Source: JAXGMV01 sp040772085
GTDB lineage: Bacteria > Chloroflexota > Anaerolineae > Anaerolineales > Anaerolineaceae
Direction of reading: 5' to 3'
Assembly: GCA_040772085.1 (NCBI GenBank)
Contig: JAXGYU010000001.1
Location: 2,542,001-2,606,000 of the forward strand
DNA: 64,000 nucleotides
Below the pieces are notes generated by a model. It saw only the letters and a list, made by a program, of their open reading frames with translations, did no database searches and had not been told where the DNA came from. This document shows, in pieces, positions 8,471-18,130 of this stretch. Position 1 is the stretch's first letter, and each line of letters begins with the position of its first letter. Made by a program: the position numbers and the translations under genes.

Positions 8471-8716
8471 GCAGCCGGCAGGAGTATTAGCCATCCGTCA
8501 GAGAGTCAGTTTTAAGGGTGTGAGACTGGCAGCGCGTCAACGGAACGCATTGGTCGAACTCGCCTGCCCGTCGAAATGACAAGGCTGGCACGGTGAATCA
8601 CAGTAACTGTGCCCGGGTGTGCCCGTTAGCGCATTTGAGAGATCTCCCCAGCGGGAGATAACCAGGGTGGTACCGCGGATGACCTTCGTCCCTAATTGAC
8701 GAGGTCATTTTTATTT
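8471..8716 (+). promoter_or_regulatory. T-box riboswitch (tRNA-Leu sensing leader of leuS)
   Basis: The conserved T-box AGGGTGGTACCGCG is at 8664-8677. Stem I closes by GGCAGG (8477-8482) pairing with CCTGCC (8563-8568). It contains an AGTA-type bulge on the 5' side and, opposite it, GAA-CTC, giving specifier codon CTC (Leu) at 8559-8561. The T-box UGGU can pair with an NCCA end whose discriminator is A, as in tRNA-Leu. A terminator (arms 8679-8690 and 8698-8708, one bulged T, then TTTTTATTT) follows the T-box, so control is by transcription antitermination. Uncharged tRNA-Leu should stabilise the antiterminator and turn leuS on. Confidence 0.93.
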
Positions 8717-8735
8717 AATTTGTGCAGGAGGCAGG

Positions 8736-11201
8736 ATGAACACAACCATTGAACCGTATATGCCGGCAGAGATCGAACCCCGATGGCAGAAAAAGTGGGA
8801 AGCGGACGGTCTGTACAACGCAGACATCGACGAATCCCGACCCAAGCATTACGCGCTCACGATGCTTCCTTACCCTTCAGGTGACCTCCACATCGGACAC
8901 TGGTATGCCATGTGCCCATCTGATGCCCGCGCGCGCTACATGCGCATGAAAGGCTTCAACGTCATGTTCCCCATGGGATTTGACGCCTTCGGGCTGCCGG
9001 CCGAAAACGCCGCGATCAAGAACAAGATCCACCCCAAAGTGTGGACCTACAAGAATATCGAGAATATGCGCGCGCAATTCAAAACCATGGGTGCCATGTT
9101 CGACTGGCGGCGCGAGATGATCAGCGCGGATCCCGAGTATTACCGCTGGACGCAGTGGTTCTTCCTGAAATTCTTCCACGGCGGACTGGCCTACCGCAAG
9201 TACTCGCCTGTCGACTGGTGCCCGAGCTGCAACACAACGCTTGCACGGGAACAGGTCTGGGGCGAGGACCGGCATTGCGAGCGCTGCGGCACACCCGTCA
9301 TCAAAAAGAACCTCGATCAGTGGTTTTTCAAAACCACAAAGTATGCTGAAGAGATGCTGCACTACGAGGGCATGGACTGGCCTGAGCGGGTTAAGGTGTT
9401 GCAGACGCATTGGATCGGCAAATCAGAGGGCGCCAAGGTCAGGTTCATGACGGAACAGGGCGATGAGCTGGAAGTCTTCACCACCCGTCCTGACACGTTG
9501 TTCGGCGCGACCTTCATGGTACTGGCACCAGAGCATCCGCTGGTCGGCAAGCTGACCACCCTGGCGCAGGAAGCTGAAATCTCAGCGTATGTTGTCCAGG
9601 CGGCCAAGCAGAGTGATATTCAGCGTGAAGCTGCGGACACTGAGAAAACAGGCGTCTTTACCGGCTCCTACGCGATCAATCCATTGAATGGTGAACGAAT
9701 CCCGATCTGGATCGCTGATTATGTCCTGATGTCATATGGCACCGGCGCGATCATGGCAGTGCCGGCACACGACCAACGAGACTTCGACTTCGCGCGCAAG
9801 TACGGGCTGGAGGTGCGCGTTGTCATCCAGCCAGACGACATGGACCCACTGGACGGCGAAACCATGACCGAATCTCTTCCCGCCGCGGGAACGATGGTCA
9901 ATTCTGGCGAATTTACCGGCACACCAGGGGATTTGGCAATCAGGCAGGTTATCGCCTATCTGGAGAAGACGGGGAAGGGCGAAGGTACGACCAACTATCA
10001 CCTGCGTGACTGGCTGATCTCCCGCCAGCGATACTGGGGAGCCCCCATCCCCATGGTCTATTGCCCGACCTGCGGCGTTGTGCCGGTGCCTGAGGATCAA
10101 CTGCCGGTGCTGCTGCCGGATGACGTCGAGTGGCTGCCGACCGGCGAGAGCCCGCTGAAGCTGCATCCGACCTGGCGCTTCACCGAATGTCCGCAATGCG
10201 GCGGTCCGGCGGAGCGCGAAACCGACACCATGGATACGTTCATGTGCTCGTCCTGGTATCACCTGCGGTATCTGAGCCCGCATTATGATCAGGGTCCATT
10301 CGACCCTGCTGAATACGATTACTGGATGCCTGTCGACAGCTACACTGGCGGCATCGAGCATGCCAACATGCACCTGATCTATACACGATTCTTCCACAAA
10401 GCCTGTCGTGATCTGGGCATCACTGAAGGGCATGAGCCGATGATAGCGCTCCACAATCAGGGCATGGTTCTGGGCGAAGATTCGGAGAAGATGTCCAAGA
10501 GCCGCGGCAATGTGGTGGCGCCTGACAAATTGGTTGCCGCGTACGGCGCGGATGTCGTCCGGGCATATCTGATGTTCTTCTCACGCTGGGACCAGGGCGG
10601 ACCGTGGAGCTACACTGGTATTGAAGGCACCAACCGCTGGATCAGGAGGGTTTGGTCGATCGCGCTGGAAACTCCCAAACCAAATCCTTCGGGCGCGGCT
10701 AAGTGGGACTCCCGTCAATTGCGGCGCAAACTGCATCAGACGCTGCGACAGGTGACCTATGACTTTGAACACTTTGAATTCAACACCATAATCTCAGGCT
10801 TGATGGAACTCTCCAACGAGATGATGAAAGCCAAGCAAGCCGGGGCATGGGGGAGCAAGGCGTGGGAGGAAGCGGTGGATATTTATCTGCGGATGCTGGC
10901 GCCTGTCGCGCCGCATGTGGCAGAAGAGATCTGGATGAAATTGGGCAAACCCTATTCCATCCATACAGCCGATTGGCCAAAAGTCGACGACGCCGCTGCC
11001 GCGGAGGAAGAAATTGTTATTCCTGTCCAGATCAACGGCAAGATTCGCGATCGCATCACGGTGCCGGCAGGTACGGATGAGGGGACGATCAAATCGCTGG
11101 CGCTGGCAAGTGAAAATGTGCTGCGGACGCTGGAGGGAAGACTGCCAGATCAGGTCATCTATGTGCCGGGCAGGCTGCTCTCGATTGTGGTAAAAATGTA
11201 A
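8736..11201 (+). CDS. leuS: Leucyl-tRNA synthetase
   Basis: Class I synthetase that charges tRNA-Leu, 821 residues, normal for bacteria. The HIGH motif is in YPSGDLHIGHWYAM near residue 50. A Cys-rich zinc-binding stretch follows (WCPSCNTTLAREQVWGEDRHCERCG), then the CP1 editing domain (FTTRPDTLFGATFMVLAPEH). The catalytic KMSKS loop is SEKMSKSRGN in the C-terminal half. An AGGAGG 6-10 bases upstream fixes the ATG at 8736. Expression should be governed by the T-box leader directly upstream. Confidence 0.98.
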   Translation: MNTTIEPYMPAEIEPRWQKKWEADGLYNADIDESRPKHYALTMLPYPSGDLHIGHWYAMCPSDARARYMRMKGFNVMFPMGFDAFGLPAENAAIKNKIHPKVWTYKNIENMRAQFKTMGAMFDWRREMISADPEYYRWTQWFFLKFFHGGLAYRKYSPVDWCPSCNTTLAREQVWGEDRHCERCGTPVIKKNLDQWFFKTTKYAEEMLHYEGMDWPERVKVLQTHWIGKSEGAKVRFMTEQGDELEVFTTRPDTLFGATFMVLAPEHPLVGKLTTLAQEAEISAYVVQAAKQSDIQREAADTEKTGVFTGSYAINPLNGERIPIWIADYVLMSYGTGAIMAVPAHDQRDFDFARKYGLEVRVVIQPDDMDPLDGETMTESLPAAGTMVNSGEFTGTPGDLAIRQVIAYLEKTGKGEGTTNYHLRDWLISRQRYWGAPIPMVYCPTCGVVPVPEDQLPVLLPDDVEWLPTGESPLKLHPTWRFTECPQCGGPAERETDTMDTFMCSSWYHLRYLSPHYDQGPFDPAEYDYWMPVDSYTGGIEHANMHLIYTRFFHKACRDLGITEGHEPMIALHNQGMVLGEDSEKMSKSRGNVVAPDKLVAAYGADVVRAYLMFFSRWDQGGPWSYTGIEGTNRWIRRVWSIALETPKPNPSGAAKWDSRQLRRKLHQTLRQVTYDFEHFEFNTIISGLMELSNEMMKAKQAGAWGSKAWEEAVDIYLRMLAPVAPHVAEEIWMKLGKPYSIHTADWPKVDDAAAAEEEIVIPVQINGKIRDRITVPAGTDEGTIKSLALASENVLRTLEGRLPDQVIYVPGRLLSIVVKM

Positions 11202-11235
11202 GCTGTCTGACGATAACTTTGATTGAGGTGTGTTG

Positions 11236-11919
11236 ATGCGTATTGATGATTGTAATTGGATGGATGTTGAAAAGTATCTCGAGAAGGAGAAACGCATCAT
11301 CATCGTTGTTGGTGCCTGTGAGCAGCACGCATATCTGTCACTGATGACGGACACGCGCATACCGATGGCGCTTGCTGACGCTGCCAGCACAAAAACCGGG
11401 GTATTGGTCGCGCCTCCCATCAATACGGGGGTGTCGCCCTATTTCGTAGATTTCCCCGGAACGATCTCCATGCGGGCGACAACCATGATGGACCTGATTG
11501 AAGATTACCTGCGTTCGCTCTATCACCAGGGTTTCAGGGATTTTCTGTTCCTGAATGGGCATGGCGGCAATATCCCCGCCAAGTCGCGCATTACCGAAGT
11601 CGCGAATGACCTGCCGGAACTGCGCGCGCGCTGGTATGACTGGTGGATCGCGCCGACCGTGCTTGAGATTGCCAGGAAGAACCAGCTTAAACCGTCACAC
11701 GCCAACTGGCTGGAAGCGTTCCCGTTCACGATTGTCACCGATGATATGCCCAATGACAACAAGCCAACACCAGACCTGACAACAATCACCTCGGCTCAGG
11801 TCGCGCGGGAAAATGTTGGTGATGGCAGCTATGGCGGTTATTACCGGGTTGATGCTGTCATCATGGACGAAATGTTCGCGACCGCGCTGCTGGATATCCT
11901 GCATAACCTTGAGTTCTGA
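11236..11919 (+). CDS. Creatininase-family amidohydrolase
   Basis: A 227-residue member of the creatininase (creatinine amidohydrolase) fold. Likely metal ligands are visible in GACEQHAYLSLMTDT (Glu, His, Asp) and the family motif NGHGGN is present mid-protein. The family includes creatininase, mycofactocin peptidase MftE and Fapy deaminases, so the substrate cannot be assigned. There are no creatine or mycofactocin genes nearby. A GTG at 11230 is in frame, but it overlaps the GAGGTG ribosome site that serves the ATG at 11236. It lies 34 bases after leuS and may share its transcript. A strong terminator follows. Confidence 0.85.
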   Translation: MRIDDCNWMDVEKYLEKEKRIIIVVGACEQHAYLSLMTDTRIPMALADAASTKTGVLVAPPINTGVSPYFVDFPGTISMRATTMMDLIEDYLRSLYHQGFRDFLFLNGHGGNIPAKSRITEVANDLPELRARWYDWWIAPTVLEIARKNQLKPSHANWLEAFPFTIVTDDMPNDNKPTPDLTTITSAQVARENVGDGSYGGYYRVDAVIMDEMFATALLDILHNLEF

Positions 11920-11951
11920 TCTTCCCAAGATCGAATAAAAAATCATAGTCT

Positions 11952-11983
11952 GATACCGCCTCTGGAAAGAGGCGGTATCTTTT
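11952..11983 (+). terminator. Intrinsic terminator
   Basis: Perfect 12-bp GC-rich stem (11952-11963 / 11968-11979) with GGAA loop, followed by TTTT. It ends the leuS-creatininase unit. Confidence 0.92.
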
Positions 11984-12061
11984 CCCCTTCAGCCTGACCA
12001 GCCTCCTTGAACCAAATCACAGGTTTATGCAAGTTCAATTAAAATGGGTGGAGCACATGCC

Positions 12062-13804
12062 ATGAATATCAGCCGCCCACTCATTGCCAGGTCACGCAAA
12101 AGCCGCTTCACACTGTTGACAGCCGTCATTTTCTCAGTGCTCAGCGCCGGGATGCTGGTCTGGCAGGCGCTCAGTGTCAGCACGATACTCAACCTGGTCT
12201 TTCTCGAGAAAGCCGGATTCGATCGGATCAGACCTGAAATTCCCATCCTGGTCGCGGTCATTATTCTGCGAGCGCTTGCCCATTATCTCGCGGATCATTT
12301 TGCCATCAATGTTGCCAGGCAGGTCAAGAACGACCTGCGCGATGAATTGATGACGGCGATCAGGTCAGGTGATAGCGCGGCCGGGGACGCTCATGGCGGC
12401 GAGCTCAGCAGCAATATTCTTGAGGGCATTGAAGCGCTGGACGGCTATTTCAGCCAGTATTTACCGCAACTGGCCATTGCTGCCCTGGTGCCGCTGATGA
12501 TGCTTTTCATTGTCCTGCCTCTGGACCCGCTATCGGCGCTGGTCATGTTCCTGACCGCGCCGCTGATCCCGCTTTTCATGATCCTGATCGGAAAGACTGC
12601 CGAAGAAACCACCCGGTCGCAGTGGGCGCAAATGCGCAAAATGAGTGTCCACTTTCTGGATACCCTGCAAGGCTTGACCGTACTGAAAACACTCAACCAG
12701 ATCAAGCGACAGATAGACAGGATGAGAGTTGTCGCGGAACAATATCGCATCACAACCCTCCAGGTGTTGCGGATCACCTTTCTCTCGTCATTGGTGCTCG
12801 AGATGGTCGGTACGCTTGCTACAGCCATCATCGCTGTGCAGATCGGGCTGCGCTTGCTGTCAGGCGGCATAGATTTCAGAATCGCGTTCTTTATCCTGGT
12901 GATCGCGCCCGATTTTTATCAGCCGATCCGCCAGCTTGGCTTGCGCTTCCATACCGGCATGAACGCGCTCGCGGTCTGGGAACGGATCAGTTCAATCCTG
13001 CCGGAATCGAAGAGTGTTGGTGTTCAGAGCGAAGTTAAGACCATTTCTCAAGCAATGCGCCTTGTTAGGCGGTTTGAAAGCCTGTCGTTTTCGAACGTCA
13101 GCTATTGCTATCCGGATCGCCTGGAAGAGGCTGTAAAGGATGTTTCTTTCAACATTCAGACCGGAGAGTTTATCGCCATCGTCGGGCCGAGCGGTTCGGG
13201 AAAGAGTACGCTGGTCAGGCTCCTGGCTGGTATGCTGCAGCCCGATCATGGGCAAATCGCGCTCAACGGCGAGCCAATCGGGTCGTTCTCTGTTGAGAGC
13301 TGGCGAAAATTGATCAACTGGGTACCGCAAAAACCGCACCTGTTCATGGGAACGCTGCGTGAGAATTTGGCATTAGCCAGAACCGAGGCTGCTGACCGTG
13401 ACATTCTTGAAGCCTGCCAGTGGGCTGGCTTGACTGGTCTGCTGGATAAACTGCCAGACGGACTGAACACCAACGTGGGTGAGCAGGGTACCCGGTTGAG
13501 CGGCGGTGAGGCTCAGCGTGTCTCCCTCGCGCGTGCCTTCCTGAAAGGCGGCGAATTACTGGTAATGGATGAACCGACCGCCAACCTGGATCTTGAGCTG
13601 GAAGCGGATCTGGTGAAATCGATCCTTGATCTTTCCCGCGACAAGACAGTGATTGCCATCGCGCACCGGCTGGAAACCGTTCGCAACGCGGATCGCATCC
13701 TCGTCATGGAAAAGGGTCGGCTGGTACAGGTTGGTGATCACCAGACGCTGCTTGACACTTCGGGCATTTATCAACGCCTGATTCTGGCGGGGGAGCGCGC
13801 ATGA
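12062..13804 (+). CDS. cydD: ABC exporter subunit CydD
   Basis: Half of the CydDC heterodimeric ABC exporter, which moves cysteine/glutathione (or, by newer work, handles heme) and is needed to assemble cytochrome bd. The 580-residue chain has an N-terminal six-helix domain with CydD-type motifs (YLPQLAIAALVPL, APLIPLFMILIG, FLDTLQGLTVLK). The ATPase has Walker A GPSGSGKST, signature LSGGEAQRVS and Walker B LLVMDEPTANLD. The frame also opens at an ATG at 12044, but the GGTGGAG at 12046-12052 suits the ATG at 12062. It overlaps cydC by 4 bases (ATGA). The cytochrome bd genes cydAB lie 4.4 kb downstream. Confidence 0.92.
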   Translation: MNISRPLIARSRKSRFTLLTAVIFSVLSAGMLVWQALSVSTILNLVFLEKAGFDRIRPEIPILVAVIILRALAHYLADHFAINVARQVKNDLRDELMTAIRSGDSAAGDAHGGELSSNILEGIEALDGYFSQYLPQLAIAALVPLMMLFIVLPLDPLSALVMFLTAPLIPLFMILIGKTAEETTRSQWAQMRKMSVHFLDTLQGLTVLKTLNQIKRQIDRMRVVAEQYRITTLQVLRITFLSSLVLEMVGTLATAIIAVQIGLRLLSGGIDFRIAFFILVIAPDFYQPIRQLGLRFHTGMNALAVWERISSILPESKSVGVQSEVKTISQAMRLVRRFESLSFSNVSYCYPDRLEEAVKDVSFNIQTGEFIAIVGPSGSGKSTLVRLLAGMLQPDHGQIALNGEPIGSFSVESWRKLINWVPQKPHLFMGTLRENLALARTEAADRDILEACQWAGLTGLLDKLPDGLNTNVGEQGTRLSGGEAQRVSLARAFLKGGELLVMDEPTANLDLELEADLVKSILDLSRDKTVIAIAHRLETVRNADRILVMEKGRLVQVGDHQTLLDTSGIYQRLILAGERA

Positions 13805-15531
13805 AGATCCTCTCGCGCCTCAACAACTTCCTGCGACCATTTTCCTCCAGGATTTTGCTGGCGATACTGGCCGGCACCGCTACGATCGGCAGTTCGGTGC
13901 TGCTGCTTGGCACGTCAGCCTTCCTGATCTCGAAGGCCGCGCTGCAACCCTCAGTCGCTGAACTGCAAGTTGCCATCGTCGGTGTGCGTTTCTTTGGCAT
14001 CTGCCGCGGAATATTCAGGTATCTTGAACGGCTGCTGACCCATTCGGTCAACCTACGCATCTTGAGCAACATGCGGACCTGGTTCTTCCGCCAGGTCGAG
14101 CCGCTTGTCCCCGCCGGTCTGGTACACATCCAGCGCGGTGATCTGCTCAGCCGCGCCGTTCATGATATCGAAACACTTGAGAACTATTTCATCCGGGTGG
14201 TCTCACCGCCCCTGGTTTTCGTATTAGTTGTCGCGGGCAGCGCGTTATACATCGCCAGCTTCAATGGCGTGCTGGCATTGATTTATCTGGCAGGCAGTCT
14301 GCTCGCCGGCATCGCGCTGACCGGGATTGCCTATTTGGCCGGGCGATCCGTCAGTAAGGAATCACAATTGCAGCATGCCAGCCTGAACGCGCAGCTCGTG
14401 GATTATCATCATGGCTATATGGACCTGGTGATGGCCGGCAGAGATCAGGAGCGGTTGTCATCGCTGCAGAACGCCGGACATGAGCTGGTCGCTGCCAACG
14501 CCAGGCTGGCGCGCGTCAACGCAGGAGTCAACGCGGCGCATATCGGCTTGAGCAATCTCACCATGGCTGCGGTTCTAGTTTATGGCGCCTGGCTATCCAG
14601 CCAGGGCCAACTGGATGCCCTTTACCTCGGCGCCATCGCGCTGGTTACTGTAGCCAGCTTTGAAGCGACCCAGACACTCATGACAGGGTCGGCTTATCTC
14701 AACCGGTCGATTGAAGCGGGCGCCCGCCTCTTCGCTCTGGCTGACCAGAAGCCTCCCATCAGGGAACAGCCGGAGGCGAAACTGTTCAGCGACCAGTTCG
14801 AGGAAATCGTTCTCGATGACCTTTCCTTCGCTTATGATGACCATTCAGCGGTGCTGGAAAATCTATCCACGCGTATCAACGCGGGCGAACGGATTGCGAT
14901 CCTGGGGCCAAGCGGCACGGGCAAAACCACCCTGGCTCAGATGCTGGTGCGATTTCTCGATCCAACGACGGGCACGATCACTTGGGATGGGTTGGATATC
15001 CGGACATGCGCGACAAGTGAATTGCGAGCTAAAGTCAGCCTGCTGACACAACAAGGGTACATCTTTGCCGGCAGTGTCAGAGACAACCTGTTGCTCGCCG
15101 TGCCAGAAGCGAATGATGCCGCGCTGGAAAATGTTCTCACCTCGGTGGGTCTGCAGCCGTGGCTCAAGCAGTTGGCTGACGGTCTCGCCTCTGAGTTGGG
15201 AGAAAATGGCGCCGGGATGAGCGCGGGCGAGCGGCAGCGCCTGAATCTGGCAAGGACCCTGCTTAGAAACTCACCGGTTCTCATTCTGGATGAACCGGTC
15301 GCGAATCTCGACCAGTTGACCGCGAACGAGATCCGGCGGCGGGTGCTCAACGCGCCGCGCGGTCAGACAATACTCTGGATTACGCACAGCCTGGCTGGTC
15401 TGGACGATTTTGACCGGATTCTGGTCCTGCGCGACGGACAGATCATCGAGGATGGCAGCGCGGCTGAATTGCTTGGAAAAGGTGGCTACTACGCTGGTTT
15501 GATCGCTTTGCGGCGCTCACTCATCCAGTGA
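13801..15531 (+). CDS. cydC: ABC exporter subunit CydC
   Basis: Partner half-transporter of CydD, 576 residues: six N-terminal helices and a C-terminal ATPase with Walker A GPSGTGKTT, signature MSAGERQRLN (Ala in place of the first Gly) and Walker B LILDEPVANLDQ. The ISKAALQPSVAELQVAIVGVRFFGI(C)RG region and RYLERL are typical of CydC. Start and stop of the two subunits overlap (ATGA), consistent with equal production. Its 3' end overlaps the convergent sua5 gene by 15 bases, so no room exists for a separate terminator. Confidence 0.92.
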   Translation: MKILSRLNNFLRPFSSRILLAILAGTATIGSSVLLLGTSAFLISKAALQPSVAELQVAIVGVRFFGICRGIFRYLERLLTHSVNLRILSNMRTWFFRQVEPLVPAGLVHIQRGDLLSRAVHDIETLENYFIRVVSPPLVFVLVVAGSALYIASFNGVLALIYLAGSLLAGIALTGIAYLAGRSVSKESQLQHASLNAQLVDYHHGYMDLVMAGRDQERLSSLQNAGHELVAANARLARVNAGVNAAHIGLSNLTMAAVLVYGAWLSSQGQLDALYLGAIALVTVASFEATQTLMTGSAYLNRSIEAGARLFALADQKPPIREQPEAKLFSDQFEEIVLDDLSFAYDDHSAVLENLSTRINAGERIAILGPSGTGKTTLAQMLVRFLDPTTGTITWDGLDIRTCATSELRAKVSLLTQQGYIFAGSVRDNLLLAVPEANDAALENVLTSVGLQPWLKQLADGLASELGENGAGMSAGERQRLNLARTLLRNSPVLILDEPVANLDQLTANEIRRRVLNAPRGQTILWITHSLAGLDDFDRILVLRDGQIIEDGSAAELLGKGGYYAGLIALRRSLIQ

Positions 15532-16152
15532 GATGCCGGCAACTGCCAGCGTTTTCCTAATTTCTTCAACACCAATCAGACCGACCCTCAGCACTCTGGG
15601 CGCACTGCGCGTGCAGTCGACTACAGTTGAAGGCACTGGACCCGGCGTTTCACCGCCATCGATCAGCAGGTCGATACTTTCGCTTAGTTGCTCCCGAACC
15701 TGTGCCGCGGTAGTTGTGTTTGGCATGCCGGACAGATTGGCCGATGTGACAGCCATCGGTCCGCTGGCTTCCAGCAGGGCGGCGGTGAACGGGTGATTGG
15801 GATATCTGACCCCGATGGTGTCATCCGTCGAAATCGTGCCGGGCAGACCAGCGTGCTTCGGCAGCACCAGGGTCAGCGCGCCGGGCCAGAATTTTTCTGC
15901 CAGGCGCTGGGCGGCGAAGGGAACTGCGTTCGCGACCAGCTCAAGCTGGCGGATGCTGCCGATCAGAATCGGAATCGACTTCCCCAGGCTGCGATGCTTC
16001 AGGTCATAAAGTCTTTGAATGCCCGCATCGGACCAGGCATCACAGCCTACGCCGTAAACCGTATCGGTGGGCATGACGATCACGCCATCCGCTTTGATGA
16101 GCTCGAGCGCAGTCTGGAGGATATCCGGATCAGATATGGTTTTGTTTATCAT
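15517..16152 (-). CDS. L-threonylcarbamoyladenylate synthase (Sua5/YwlC/YrdC)
   Basis: Makes threonylcarbamoyl-AMP from threonine, bicarbonate and ATP, the first step of the t6A37 tRNA modification. The 211-residue protein is the single-domain YrdC/Sua5 type with the hallmark KHRSLGKSIPILIG and the SANLSGMPNTT motif, followed by a short C-terminal segment. It is the last gene of the minus-strand prfA-prmC-sua5 set, 5 bases after prmC, an association common in bacteria. The start ATG at 16152 is the only reasonable one. Confidence 0.92.
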   Translation of the reverse strand: MINKTISDPDILQTALELIKADGVIVMPTDTVYGVGCDAWSDAGIQRLYDLKHRSLGKSIPILIGSIRQLELVANAVPFAAQRLAEKFWPGALTLVLPKHAGLPGTISTDDTIGVRYPNHPFTAALLEASGPMAVTSANLSGMPNTTTAAQVREQLSESIDLLIDGGETPGPVPSTVVDCTRSAPRVLRVGLIGVEEIRKTLAVAGISLDE

Positions 16153-16157
16153 GCGCT

Positions 16158-17000
16158 TTATTTTAATTCCAACCGCAGCACCCGCGGCAGTCCGGCGAGA
16201 TCCGGGAGAATGCTGATCTCGGCATCGGGAAAGATAAATTGCGCATAGACATATAGAGGGTCAGATTGATCGTACTGCATTTCCAGCAGGAGCAGCCCCG
16301 GGTTGCACAATAACCATCTGGCATGCTGGAGCAGACGCTTGTTGAGATCAAGACCATCACTGCCGCCATCCAGCGCCAGACGTGGTTCATGCGCAGCCAC
16401 GTCCATGCCGGCAAGGTCCGTGGACGGGATATAGGGCAGGTTTGCCGTGATCAGGCTGAACTTGCCCGTGAAGCAGGAAGCCAGATCCGCCTGGACCAGC
16501 GCCAGACGATCACGCAAACCATAGCGATCCGCGTTCAAACGCGCGATGGTAAGCGCCTGAGCGGAAATGTCTGTCGCGGTAAACCTGACAGCGGCGTTGT
16601 TTGCCGTGATGGCGATCGGGATACATCCGCTGCCAGTTCCGAGATCAAGCGCGGAGGCTGGTTGCGTTCGCTCAAGGTAGGCGAGTGCGGCTTCGACCAG
16701 GATTTCGGTCTCAGGCCGCGGGATGAGGACAGCCGGGGTGACATGCAAGCTTAGACCAAAAAATTCCCATTCGCCCAGCAGGTAGGGCAGCGGCTCACCG
16801 GAGATGCGCCTGTCAAGCAAAACATCGGCTCTGGCTAGCGCGCCGGCGGGTAATAAAAAATCCGGGTTGGCCAGCAACCAGGATTTTTTCACGTCTAGTA
16901 CCGATGACAATATCAGATTTGCTTCAAGCCGGGGGAATTCAACGGGACTGAGTTTGGCGGCGGATGCTGCGAGCCAGTCGCTGACCCTAACCATTGTCAT
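16158..17000 (-). CDS. prmC: Peptide chain release factor N5-glutamine methyltransferase
   Basis: S-adenosylmethionine-dependent enzyme that methylates the Gln of the GGQ motif in RF1/RF2. The 280-residue protein has an N-terminal helical substrate domain, PRPETEILVEAAL before the Rossmann fold, SAM motif ALDLGTGSGCI and the catalytic (N/D)PPY motif, here NLPY in ITANLPYIP. Its first codons overlap the end of prfA by 14 bases, so enzyme and target are translationally coupled. Start could be the ATG at 17000 or the one two codons later. Confidence 0.93.
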   Translation of the reverse strand: MTMVRVSDWLAASAAKLSPVEFPRLEANLILSSVLDVKKSWLLANPDFLLPAGALARADVLLDRRISGEPLPYLLGEWEFFGLSLHVTPAVLIPRPETEILVEAALAYLERTQPASALDLGTGSGCIPIAITANNAAVRFTATDISAQALTIARLNADRYGLRDRLALVQADLASCFTGKFSLITANLPYIPSTDLAGMDVAAHEPRLALDGGSDGLDLNKRLLQHARWLLCNPGLLLLEMQYDQSDPLYVYAQFIFPDAEISILPDLAGLPRVLRLELK

Positions 17001-18063
17001 GATCGGTGCCGATCATTGCCAGGCGCTCAGACTCCTCCTGCAATGACAGCTCGTCGATGAACACGTCCAGGTCGCCTTCCATGACGCCTGCCAGATTATA
17101 GGAGGATACGTTGATGCGGTGATCCGTAACGCGTGATTGCGGGTAATTATAGGTGCGGATCTTCTCGGAGCGTTCACCGGTGCCGACTTGTGAGCGGCGG
17201 TTCTCCACCTGCTCGGACATACGTTTTTCCTGCTCGATCTCGTACAGCCGGGCGCGCAGGATGCTCATGGCACGCAGCTTGTTCTGCAACTGCGAGCGCT
17301 CATCCTGACAGGCAACCACCATGCCGGTCGGGATATGAGTCAGCCTGACGGCGGTCGCGTTCTTCTGCACGTTCTGTCCGCCTGCGCCGGCAGATTTATA
17401 GACGTCAATCTTGATATCCGCTTCGGGAATCTTGATGTCCACTTCTTCCACTTCTGCCAGTACCGCGACCGTGATGGTAGAGGTATGGATGCGCCCCGAT
17501 GATTCAGTAGCAGGGATGCGCTGCACCCGATGGACACCCGATTCATATTTCAGGCGGGAATAGGCGCCACGACCTTTGACCAGGAAGATGACCTCCTTCA
17601 GCCCGCCGATGCCGATTTCGTTCTGCGAGATGACTTCGATCTTCCAGCCTTTGTGTTCAGCGTAGCGGTTGTAGAGCCGGAACAAATCAGCCGCAAACAG
17701 GGCAGCTTCATCACCGCCGGTGCCGGCACGGATTTCCATGATGACGTTGCGGCTGTCACGCGGATCGCGCGGCAGCAGCAGCGATTTCAATTCCTTTTCC
17801 AGCGCTTCCGATTCGGGCAGCAGGGTCTCGAGGTCTAGCTGTGCCATTTCCTTCAATTCAGCGTCATCCGAGTCTGCCAATTCACGCGTCTCTTCAATCC
17901 TATTCAGGACTTCACGATAATGACTGGATTTCTCGACGACCTCTTCCAGCTCCGCCCGCTCACGCGAAATGTCGGCCGCGATCTGATAATCGAGGTTGGG
18001 ATCTTCAAGTTGTTTGGATAATTCAGCGTAGCGCTGTCTGATTGAATCGATTTTTTCTAGCAT
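16987..18063 (-). CDS. prfA: Peptide chain release factor 1
   Basis: Recognises UAA/UAG stop codons and triggers peptidyl-tRNA hydrolysis. The 358-residue protein has the normal length, with the catalytic GGQ in SAGAGGQNVQKNATAVRLTH and the class I release factor segment VHRVQRIPATESSGRIHTS. The PxT anticodon-like loop of RF1 lies just N-terminal to that segment. It is the first gene of the prfA-prmC-sua5 unit and is divergent from cydA. Its 5' region is shared with the cydAB promoter. Confidence 0.96.
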   Translation of the reverse strand: MLEKIDSIRQRYAELSKQLEDPNLDYQIAADISRERAELEEVVEKSSHYREVLNRIEETRELADSDDAELKEMAQLDLETLLPESEALEKELKSLLLPRDPRDSRNVIMEIRAGTGGDEAALFAADLFRLYNRYAEHKGWKIEVISQNEIGIGGLKEVIFLVKGRGAYSRLKYESGVHRVQRIPATESSGRIHTSTITVAVLAEVEEVDIKIPEADIKIDVYKSAGAGGQNVQKNATAVRLTHIPTGMVVACQDERSQLQNKLRAMSILRARLYEIEQEKRMSEQVENRRSQVGTGERSEKIRTYNYPQSRVTDHRINVSSYNLAGVMEGDLDVFIDELSLQEESERLAMIGTDHDNG

Positions 18064-18130
18064 GCTGCTTTGCCTTCCCGAGAGGTCACCAGCGAATTAT
18101 ACAGTAAATTATCTGCTAAAATCATGACAA

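Noticed and set aside
9732..10454. 240-codon open frame on the minus strand inside leuS
   Set aside because: Antisense shadow of leuS; composition reflects the complementary coding strand and no family similarity is visible.
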